Shown here one piece after another: positions 44,073-51,153 of a stretch of DNA of 64,000 nucleotides. A program made the translations under genes and the position numbers. The notes beneath the pieces were generated by a model that saw only the letters and a program-made list of their open reading frames with translations, was not told where the DNA came from and made no database searches. Location: positions 124,001-188,000 of the forward strand of contig JAXMAO010000006.1 of assembly GCA_046350375.1 (NCBI GenBank), given 5' to 3'. Positions within the stretch are counted from its first letter, which is position 1. Every line of letters starts with the position of its first letter. The DNA comes from JAXMAO01 sp046350375. GTDB taxonomy: Bacteria; Planctomycetota; Phycisphaerae; UBA1845; UTPLA1.

Positions 44073-45287
44073 ATGGGCATTCAAACCCGCCGGCCGCGGG
44101 TGCTGATTTTCGAGGGCGAGGCGAAGGCGTCGGTGGGCGCGGCGGAGTCGTTCGCGCGGCGCGGGTTCCACGTGGTGGTGGCGTCGGCGCGGCGGTTCTG
44201 TTTCGGCTTCTACACGCGCTACACGCGCGAGCGGCTGCTGATGCCGAGCCAGATGCGCGAGCCGCAGCGGTGCGCGGAGTTTCTGCTGAACGAGGTGCGG
44301 CGGCGGCGGTATGAGTTCATCCTGCCGCTGGGCGACGAGGTGACGCAGCTGGTGTGCGAGCGGCGCGACGAGTTCATGCGCCACGGAAAACTGGTGCTGG
44401 TGCCGCACGAGACGTTCATGATCGGCCGCGACAAGTGCCGCACGATGAAGGCGGCGGCGGCGGCGGGCGTGCCGATCCCCAGGACGTGGTACCCGGACGA
44501 GCAGCCGCTGGAAGCGATTTCGCGCGAGGTCAGTTACCCGGTGCTGGTGAAGCCGGCCTGTTCGAACGGGGCGCGGGGGATCGTGTATGCGCACAGCGCG
44601 GCGGAGCTGGCGGCACGGTATGCCGAGGTGAGCGCGGAATTCGGCAAGACGTTCGTGCAGGAGCTGATTCCGCACGCGGGGATGCAGTTCAAGACCGAGC
44701 TGCTGCTGGCGCCGGGCGGCGAGGTGCTGGCGCAGTTCGCGTACAAGAAGATCCGGTTCTACCCCGTGACGGGCGGATCGAGCACGCTGAACCAGGCCTG
44801 CACGCATCCGCAGATGGTGGCCGACTCGATCAGGCTGGCGCGGTCGATCGGCTGGTACGGGATGTGCGACTTCGACTACATCGAGGACGTGCGCGACGGC
44901 CAGTGCAAGCTGATGGAGATCAATCCGCGGGTGACGGACACGATTCAGATCGCGCAGTTCGGCGGGGTCGATTTCTTCGCGCTGCTGTATGAGCTGGCGT
45001 GCGGGCGGGCGGTGACGCCGCGGACGACCTATCCGACCGGCTTCTACATGCGGTTCCTGCCGGGCGAGCTGGCGTGGTTCCTGAACGCGGGGCGGCAGCG
45101 CTGGCGGAGCCGGCCGAGTTTCTTTGATTTTCTCAATCCGCACACGCGCTCGCTGGTCTGTTCGTGGCGCGATCCGGGACCGACGATGGCGTACGTGCTG
45201 GACAGCCTGGGGCGGATGTTCAATGCGAAGGAGCGGCGCTACCTGCTGCGGACGCGGCCGGGCGCGGCGGGCGACAACGGGCGATGA
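44073..45287 (+). CDS. ATP-grasp ligase-like protein
   Basis: This 404-residue protein has an ATP-grasp fold: RPRVLIFEGEAKASVGAAESFARRGFHVVVA, the nucleotide-binding central part VSYPVLVKPACSNGARGIVYA with the likely ATP lysine, EFGKTFVQELIP, and the Mg-binding end MCDFDYIEDVRDGQCKLMEINPRVTD. Members join a carboxylate to an amine, thiol or phosphate using ATP. In a polysaccharide operon it may attach an amino acid or other acid to a sugar, or activate one. The ATG at 44073 is preceded by GCGAGCAG. It overlaps the next deacetylase start. Confidence 0.85.
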   Translation: MGIQTRRPRVLIFEGEAKASVGAAESFARRGFHVVVASARRFCFGFYTRYTRERLLMPSQMREPQRCAEFLLNEVRRRRYEFILPLGDEVTQLVCERRDEFMRHGKLVLVPHETFMIGRDKCRTMKAAAAAGVPIPRTWYPDEQPLEAISREVSYPVLVKPACSNGARGIVYAHSAAELAARYAEVSAEFGKTFVQELIPHAGMQFKTELLLAPGGEVLAQFAYKKIRFYPVTGGSSTLNQACTHPQMVADSIRLARSIGWYGMCDFDYIEDVRDGQCKLMEINPRVTDTIQIAQFGGVDFFALLYELACGRAVTPRTTYPTGFYMRFLPGELAWFLNAGRQRWRSRPSFFDFLNPHTRSLVCSWRDPGPTMAYVLDSLGRMFNAKERRYLLRTRPGAAGDNGR

Positions 45288-46243
45288 TGCTGCACGCACT
45301 GTCGATCGACGTCGAGGACTATTACAACCAGCTCGCGATCGACTTCTGCGATCGGGTGGAGCCACCGCGCGCAGCGTCGGAGCGCGACACGCACGCGATG
45401 CTCGACCTGTGCGGCGAGTTTGGCGTGAGGACGACCTGCTTCGTGCTGGGGGAGATGGCGGAGCATTTCCCGGCGCTGGTGCGGCGGATCGGCGACGAGG
45501 GGCACCAGCTCGGCGTGCATGCGTACTATCACCACCAGATCTGGCGGCACACGCCGGAGTCGTTCCGGCAGGTGACCGAGCGGGCGATCCGCCGGCTGGA
45601 GGATGTGACCGGGCGGCGGGTCGATGCGCACCGGGCGGTGGCGTTTTCGCTGACGCGCGAGACGCGCTGGGCGCTGCCGATCCTGGCGGACCTGGGAATC
45701 GTATACGACTCGAGCATCTTTCCGTTTCGCGGGCGGCGGTATGGCATCGCCGATTCGCTGCGCGGGCCGCATCGGCTGGCGCTGCCGGACGGGCGGGAGA
45801 TGTGGGAGTTTCCGCTGTCGACGGTGGAGGCGCTGGGGCGGCGTTGGCCGGCCTGCGGGGGCGGATACCTGAGGCACTTTCCGCTGGCCTACACGCGCTG
45901 GGCGCTGCGGGCGCTGGAGCGCGAGGGACTGGCGGCGAATCTGTACCTGCATCCGTACGAGATCGAGGTCGCGCCGAAGATCGAGCCGATCGCGGGGCTG
46001 GAGACCTGGAAGCAGCGGATGCACTTCCGGTTTTTCAACGTGCACCAGCTTCGCAACCGCCGCAGGACGGCGCCCAAGCTGCGGGCGCTGCTGGGCGAGT
46101 TTCAATGGGGGTCGATCGACCGGGCGCTGGCGGCGTGGTCGGCGGGCGGTGCGGAAGTGCCGCGGGTGCGGCTGGACGAGACGAGCGTGACGTTTGCGGG
46201 GCCCGGGCTGGTGGGTGCGAATGAAGTTCGCGCGGCGGACTGA
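45284..46243 (+). CDS. XrtA-type polysaccharide deacetylase (DUF3473)
   Basis: This 319-residue protein starts ALSIDVEDYYNQLAIDF, the signature of deacetylases linked to exosortase (XrtA/PEP-CTERM) polysaccharide loci, with the metal Asp in VEDYY. The His motif is LGVHAYYHHQIW. After it come RAVAFSLTRETRWALPIL and the C-terminal DUF3473 segment YLHPYEIEVAPKIEPI. It would remove acetyl groups from the polymer. It links this locus to exosortase biology, in agreement with the PEP-CTERM peroxidase at 3738. The ATG at 45284 (a second ATG follows at once) overlaps the ATP-grasp stop. It ends the plus-strand operon. Confidence 0.9.
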   Translation: MMLHALSIDVEDYYNQLAIDFCDRVEPPRAASERDTHAMLDLCGEFGVRTTCFVLGEMAEHFPALVRRIGDEGHQLGVHAYYHHQIWRHTPESFRQVTERAIRRLEDVTGRRVDAHRAVAFSLTRETRWALPILADLGIVYDSSIFPFRGRRYGIADSLRGPHRLALPDGREMWEFPLSTVEALGRRWPACGGGYLRHFPLAYTRWALRALEREGLAANLYLHPYEIEVAPKIEPIAGLETWKQRMHFRFFNVHQLRNRRRTAPKLRALLGEFQWGSIDRALAAWSAGGAEVPRVRLDETSVTFAGPGLVGANEVRAAD

Positions 46244-46351
46244 CGGCCGATTCGGCCGTTCACTTCTGAGTTCGCCGGTCGGGGGAATCTGTGACGAGGG
46301 CTAAGACAGCGAGATCCAGGCGGCCGGCGGTGCGCGCCGCGGCGGGGTGTT

Positions 46352-47170
46352 TCAGCCCGCGGCGCGGCGGAGTCGCAGGACGTAGGCGTTGGCGAAGAAG
46401 CAGCCGGGCGCGAGGCGGCGCGGCTCGACGAAGCGCTTGGCGGCGAAGGCCAGGCTTGGGGCGAGCCTGTTTAGCGGATATACCAGTACTTCGTAGTCGT
46501 AATATGCGAGCGCCTCGACGACGAAGCCGGCGGCGCGGAAGAGATCGGCGGCGGCGCGCGGAGCGAGCGGGCGGCGGTCGACATCGGGCGGCGGGATGGC
46601 GCGGCCGGCGCGGCGGCGCAGTGCGTGCGCGGCGCGGGTGACGCCGTTCAGTCGCCGGCCGAGGATGCGGTTCAGCGAGCGGGCATTGGGCAGGCTGACC
46701 AGCGCGTGGCCGGAGCCGGGGCGGACGATGCGGGCCAGCTCGCGGGCGGCGGCGGGCAGGTCGGGCAGGTATTCGAAGACGCCGGCGGCGACGGCGAGGT
46801 CGGCGGCGTGGTCGGGCAGCGGCAGGCAGGCGAGGTCGCCGGGGTCGCAGCGGGCATCGGCGCCAGGCGGGAAGGCGCGGCGGATGGCGGCGCGGGTCTG
46901 GTCGATCATGGCGGGGGCGATGTCGAAGGCGCGGTAGGCGCAGCCGCGGGCGGCGAAGAACGGGACGAGATTGCCGGTGCCGGGGCCGATTTCGACGACG
47001 GCTGCGCCGGGCGGCGCGAGGTCGGCCATGAGGGTTTCGAGGGCGTTCTGACGGCGAAGGAAGCTCCATTCGTCGCGGGGGTTGCGGGCGGCGCGGTAGA
47101 GGTCGGCCCACTCGCCGGTGCGGCCAAGGCGGTCGAAGTGTTGTGCGACGGCGGGGGCAGAGTGGCTCAT
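46352..47170 (-). CDS. Class I SAM-dependent methyltransferase
   Basis: This 272-residue protein has the class I core: AAVVEIGPGTGNLVPFFAARGC, YRAFDIAPAMIDQTRAAI, DLACLPLPDHAADLAVAAGVFEYLPD, and ELARIVRPGSGHALVSLPN. Near the end VEALAYYDYEVLVYPLNRL is a lineage-type feature. The substrate is unknown; it is close to, but on the opposite strand from, the polysaccharide operon, so a glycan or lipid role is possible. The ATG at 47170 (MSHSAPAVAQHF) is preferred over the longer frame, which would overlap the transporter gene. Confidence 0.85.
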   Translation of the reverse strand: MSHSAPAVAQHFDRLGRTGEWADLYRAARNPRDEWSFLRRQNALETLMADLAPPGAAVVEIGPGTGNLVPFFAARGCAYRAFDIAPAMIDQTRAAIRRAFPPGADARCDPGDLACLPLPDHAADLAVAAGVFEYLPDLPAAARELARIVRPGSGHALVSLPNARSLNRILGRRLNGVTRAAHALRRRAGRAIPPPDVDRRPLAPRAAADLFRAAGFVVEALAYYDYEVLVYPLNRLAPSLAFAAKRFVEPRRLAPGCFFANAYVLRLRRAAG

Positions 47171-47232
47171 GTGGAAATATCGGAGCGATCGGCGGGGCGA
47201 CTGAAGCCCGCCGGCGGCCGGCGCGAAGGCGG

Positions 47233-48141
47233 TCAGCGGCGGGCGGGGCGGGCGCGGAGGATTCGCCATAGGAAGGTGAGCACAAAGGCGGCGGCCGCGA
47301 GCAGGACGATGCAGGCGCCGACGGCGATGTCGGCCTGGTAGGCGAGAATAAGGCCGGCAATGCCGGTGGCCAGGCCGAGCAAGACGGCCCAGCCGAACAT
47401 GCCGGCGGCGGAGCGGGCGATATTGCGGGCGGCGGCGGCGGGGACGACCAGCCAGGCGGTGACCAGGAGCAGGCCGATGGTGCGGATGGCGGTGCAGACG
47501 ACCAGGGCGAGCAGCAGGGCAAAGAGGTAGTCAAGGGTGCGCGTGGGCAGGCCGTGGCTGCGGGCGAGGCTTTCGTTCAGCCCGGTGAGGAGCAGGGCGT
47601 TGAAGGTGGCGGCCAGGAAGAGCGCGACGACGACCGCGAGCGCCACGGCGACCAGGACGTCGGCGGGCGCAGTGGCGACGACGGTGCCGTAGAGGTAGCG
47701 CTCGAAGTCGGCTCGGAGATTGAGGCGCGAGATGACGGCAATGCCCAGCGCGATGACGGCGGCGAAGAAGACGCCGATGACGGTGTCGGCGGAGAGGTCG
47801 CCGCGGCGACGGACGGCGGTGATGCCAGCGCCGACGCACAGGCCGAAGAGCGTGAGGGTGAGCGGCGGGAGCAGCAAGTCCCAGCGGCCGAAACCGGGCC
47901 AGAGGCGGTTGGCGATCGGGACGAGGAGATACCCGAGGACGACGCCGGTGAAGGCGGAGTGGGAGATGGCATCGGAGAAGAAGGCCATTCGGAAGTTGAC
48001 GACCTGCACGCCGAGCGCGGCGCAGGTGGGCGCGAGCAAGGCGATGAGCAGGAGCGCGTTGAGCATGAAGTCGGGCTGGGCCCAGTCGAAGGGAAGCAGG
48101 GAACGCAGGAGGGCGTGCAGCGAGTCGAGGGCGGCGAGCAT
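47233..48141 (-). CDS. Metal (zinc/manganese) ABC transporter permease
   Basis: This 302-residue protein has eight or so membrane helices and the family marks of ZnuB/MntB permeases: VVNFRMAFFSDAISHSAFTGVVLGYLL (the conserved D-ISHS), then RRGDLSADTVIGVFFA and TIGLLLVTAWLVVPAAAARN. It forms the membrane channel for metal import with the ATPase and binding protein encoded directly upstream. The ATG at 48141 lies 9 bp after the ATPase stop, supporting one operon. The metal is probably zinc or manganese; sequence does not decide. Confidence 0.93.
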   Translation of the reverse strand: MLAALDSLHALLRSLLPFDWAQPDFMLNALLLIALLAPTCAALGVQVVNFRMAFFSDAISHSAFTGVVLGYLLVPIANRLWPGFGRWDLLLPPLTLTLFGLCVGAGITAVRRRGDLSADTVIGVFFAAVIALGIAVISRLNLRADFERYLYGTVVATAPADVLVAVALAVVVALFLAATFNALLLTGLNESLARSHGLPTRTLDYLFALLLALVVCTAIRTIGLLLVTAWLVVPAAAARNIARSAAGMFGWAVLLGLATGIAGLILAYQADIAVGACIVLLAAAAFVLTFLWRILRARPARR

Positions 48142-48150
48142 GGGCAAACC

Positions 48151-48975
48151 CTAGTGGTGGTGGTGGCCGTGGCCGTCGGGATGGGCGTCGGCGGGCAGGC
48201 CGTGGCCGGCGCCTTCGTGGGCATGGACGTGGTGATGCAGCGCGGCGAGCGGGCCGTAGATGGCCTGGAGGTTTTCGGCGGTGAGGGTGTCGACGGTGCG
48301 GCCGTGGCAGAAGACGCGGCGGTTCATGCAGACGACGTAGGAGGCGTGCTCGGTGACGACCGAGAGGTCGTGCGAGACGAGCAGCATGGTGCAGTGCAGC
48401 TCGCGCTGGAGCCGGCCGACGACGTCGCAGAACATGCCGACGCCGGCCAGGTCGACGCCGGCGACGGGTTCGTCGAGCAGGAGGATGTCGGGCTCGACGA
48501 GCAGCGCGGCGGCCAGCAGGACGCGCTGCAGTTCGCCGCCGGAGAGCTGGCCGAGCAGGCGCGACGCGAGGCTGGCGGCACCGATTCGCCCGAGCGCGGC
48601 AGCGGCGCGGTGGCGGACGCGGCCGGGGATGCCGAGCCAGAGCGGGCGTCGCTGGAGTCGGGCGGCGAGGAAGTCGAGCACGCGGATGGGAGCGCCGCGG
48701 TCGAAGTCGAGGGACTGCGGGACGTAGGCGATGCGCGGCGCCCGGCCGGCGACGGGCGCGAGGCGGAGTTCTCCGCCGAAGGCAACCTGTCCGAGGATGG
48801 CGCGAAGCAGGGTGGTCTTCCCGGCGCCGTTGGGGCCGATGAGGGCGGTCAGTTCGCCGGCGGGCACGTCGGCGGTGATGCCGTCGAGGATGGCGTGGCC
48901 GGCCAGTTGGACGGTGAGGTTGCGGAAGCTGACGGCGGGACCGGCGGCGCAGGACTCGTGCGAGCAGGAAGTCAC
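48151..48975 (-). CDS. Metal ABC transporter ATP-binding protein with His-rich tail
   Basis: This 274-residue ABC ATPase has Walker A LIGPNGAGKTTLL, the signature LGQLSGGELQRVLLAAALL, Walker B DILLLDEPVAGVD and the H-loop LLVSHDLSV. After the core it carries an unusual tail of about 28 residues very rich in His (HHHVHAHEG ... GHGHHHH), with a Cys/His-containing start (CSHESC). These would bind zinc in the cytoplasm and may sense or buffer it. The GTG at 48975 overlaps the binding-protein stop (GTGA). It powers import with the permease downstream. Confidence 0.93.
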   Translation of the reverse strand: MTSCSHESCAAGPAVSFRNLTVQLAGHAILDGITADVPAGELTALIGPNGAGKTTLLRAILGQVAFGGELRLAPVAGRAPRIAYVPQSLDFDRGAPIRVLDFLAARLQRRPLWLGIPGRVRHRAAAALGRIGAASLASRLLGQLSGGELQRVLLAAALLVEPDILLLDEPVAGVDLAGVGMFCDVVGRLQRELHCTMLLVSHDLSVVTEHASYVVCMNRRVFCHGRTVDTLTAENLQAIYGPLAALHHHVHAHEGAGHGLPADAHPDGHGHHHH

Positions 48976-49952
48976 GGGAGGGACTCCGCCAGCAAGTGGA
49001 GGATGGCGCGCATGCGACGAAGGTACTCGTCGGGGGCGGGGTCCGTCGAGGCGTCGGTGAGGGCGTGGAGCTCGACGAAGCGGACGCGGGCCTCTGCGGC
49101 GACGGTGCGGGCGAGGCGGCAGTCGCTGCCCGCGTCGCAGAGGACGGCGCCGACGTGGCGATCGCGGATGAGTTTCAGCGTGGCGGCGATGCGGGCGGCG
49201 GGCGGCTCGGTGCGCGGCGAGTCTTGCAGCGTGGCGGCGACGGTGAGACCCAGGTCGCGCGCGAGGTAGGCGTAGGTGTCGTGGAGCGTGACCACGGCAC
49301 GGCCGGCGAGGCGCGGACGCAGGGCGTCGATCTCGCGCGACAGAGCGGCCAGGTCGCGCCCGAAGCGCTCGCGGCGGTCGGCCAAGGCGGGGCGCGCCGC
49401 GGGGGCGAGCTCGGCGAGGCCGGCGACGATGCGATCGGCGGCGTGGGCGGCGGCGGCCGGCGAGAGCCAGAAGTGCGGGTTGCCGGGCAATTCGTGGGCG
49501 TAATGGGCGTGTTCGTCGGCGTCGGCGGACGGGATGAGCGGCAGGCCGGCGGCGCAGATGATCTGCCGGGCGCGCGGATTGATGCGGGAGATGGCGTCGC
49601 CGGCGAAGGGTTCGAGCGGCCCGAGGAGAATGACGGCGTCGGCGGCGGCAATGGATTTGGCGTCGGAGACGGAGAGCTCGTAGTCGTGCGGGCAGCCGTG
49701 GAGGCTCGGCGCCAGCAGGCGGACGTCGAGCTCGGGAACGTCGGCCGTCAGCGGACGGGCAATGAGATAGACCGGTGCGAAGGAGCAGATGACTCGCAGG
49801 CGTGGCGCGGGGGCGGTCGTGGGCGCGGTGTCGGCGGATCGACAGGCGGACGTGGCCAGGCCGAGCAGCGCGGCAAGGCAGCGCAGCGCGGCGGCGTGCC
49901 GGCGAGCGGAAACGGCGGCGGAGGTGGGCAGGCCGCGGGCGGAGTGAATCAT
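48972..49952 (-). CDS. Metal ABC transporter substrate-binding lipoprotein (ZnuA-like)
   Basis: This 326-residue protein starts with a signal peptide and a lipobox-like ATSAC (near residue 37). It has RVICSFAPVYLIARPLTADVPEL, LAPSLHGCPHDYELSVSD (metal His), a His-rich loop ADEHAHYAHELPGNPHFWLSP, VVTLHDTYAYLARDLGL (another His) and GAVLCDAGSDCR. This fits the cluster A-I metal-binding family for zinc or manganese. It delivers metal to the permease encoded downstream. The ATG at 49952 overlaps the stop of the HExxH-motif gene upstream. Confidence 0.92.
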   Translation of the reverse strand: MIHSARGLPTSAAVSARRHAAALRCLAALLGLATSACRSADTAPTTAPAPRLRVICSFAPVYLIARPLTADVPELDVRLLAPSLHGCPHDYELSVSDAKSIAAADAVILLGPLEPFAGDAISRINPRARQIICAAGLPLIPSADADEHAHYAHELPGNPHFWLSPAAAAHAADRIVAGLAELAPAARPALADRRERFGRDLAALSREIDALRPRLAGRAVVTLHDTYAYLARDLGLTVAATLQDSPRTEPPAARIAATLKLIRDRHVGAVLCDAGSDCRLARTVAAEARVRFVELHALTDASTDPAPDEYLRRMRAILHLLAESLP

Positions 49953-50974
49953 GGTGGCGTAGCGCGGCGCGATTCGAAGGCGCCGTGGGCGCCGTGGAAC
50001 TGGTCCTGGGCGTCCTGGTCGGCGGCGGTGAAGCGCGGGTCGAGGGCGGTGATCTCGGCGTTGAAGCGCTCAATCTCGCGCGGGTCGAGGCGGTCGGGCG
50101 GAACGTGGAGCAGCTTGGACCAGCGCGTCGGCGGGACGAGCGTGACGCTGGTGCGCAAGGCCGAGGCCTCGCCGCGGCCGGCGCGGTAGTCATCCCAGCG
50201 GCGCGAGACGCGGCGCGAGCGCCAGTACCAGGCGACGGTGGAACGGCGGCCGGAGAGGCGCTCGGGGTTCCAGTCCTGCGGGCCGGCCAAGCTGAGCAGC
50301 AGGGCGCGGAGTGACTGCTCGGCGTGGCCGCGTTCGTGCTCGACGCGGCCGGGGGTGGCGGCGGGGTCTTCACGGTCATTGCGGACGACAATGGTCTGGT
50401 CGAGGTGGTAGGTGAGCGGCGTGAAGAGCGTGGCCTCGATGCGCGTGGCGACGGGTGAGTCGGCGCCTTCGGCGAAGACCGGGTGGAGCGTGAAGATGAT
50501 GCGGGCCAGGTCGTCGTAGACCAGCTCGTGATAGTGAATGCCGAGGACGTCCTGCATGTCGGGCGGCAGCCAGGCCCGCCACAGGGCGCGGGGAATTCGC
50601 ATGACCGGGGCGTCCTGCGCCCGCACGACGGGGTTGAAACTCTGGGCCGGCTGGTAGTCGCGGGCGTCGGGGCCGATGGGCTCGGCGAACAGCAGCCAGG
50701 GAACTTCGTCGGCGGCGTTGGGGTTGGCCTGGGCGCGGTATCGCCAGGGGCCCAGGTCGAGGGACATGCCGGGGCGGTGGCGAATTTGCAGGCCGGTATC
50801 GGGCCGCGTGGTGGGTTCAAGTCGCAGGGGGATAGTTCGGGCGTGGCCGCCGAGGCCGGCGGAGTCGCGCGGTCGGTTCTTCGCGGGCCGAACGGGTTCG
50901 CCGGCGGACGCGAGCAATGCGGCGCCCAGGGCGGCGACGCAGGCGCATGAGAGGCGATGGCGCGACAGGGTCAT
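49949..50974 (-). CDS. Secreted hypothetical protein with HExxH motif
   Basis: I do not recognise this 341-residue protein as a named family. It has a signal peptide (residues 1-24, CACVAALGAALLASAG), a beta-rich body, HYHELVYDDLARIIFTLHPV, and HERGH (213-217) inside RVEHERGHAEQSLRALL, which has the HExxH form of a zinc metallopeptidase helix. The region after it contains Trp and Arg pairs (WYWRSRRVSRRWDDY). The gene is coupled by a 4-bp overlap to the metal-binding lipoprotein, so a zinc-dependent secreted enzyme is reasonable, but the peptidase role is not proven. The ATG at 50974 was chosen over longer frames. Confidence 0.7.
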   Translation of the reverse strand: MTLSRHRLSCACVAALGAALLASAGEPVRPAKNRPRDSAGLGGHARTIPLRLEPTTRPDTGLQIRHRPGMSLDLGPWRYRAQANPNAADEVPWLLFAEPIGPDARDYQPAQSFNPVVRAQDAPVMRIPRALWRAWLPPDMQDVLGIHYHELVYDDLARIIFTLHPVFAEGADSPVATRIEATLFTPLTYHLDQTIVVRNDREDPAATPGRVEHERGHAEQSLRALLLSLAGPQDWNPERLSGRRSTVAWYWRSRRVSRRWDDYRAGRGEASALRTSVTLVPPTRWSKLLHVPPDRLDPREIERFNAEITALDPRFTAADQDAQDQFHGAHGAFESRRATPP

Positions 50975-51153
50975 GGCGACACACGGCCGGCACGGGCGGC
51001 GCGGCGGAACGCCGATCGAGCGCGGGAAGCCTGGTCTATTGTATGTTGCGGCGCAGCGTGTGGCGACAAGTTGTGCGGCGCACTGCGGCCGGCGACCGGG
51101 GCCGCGGGTGCGAGGCATTGGACAGGGGCGGCGGAACTTTCTAAAAGAGGTGC

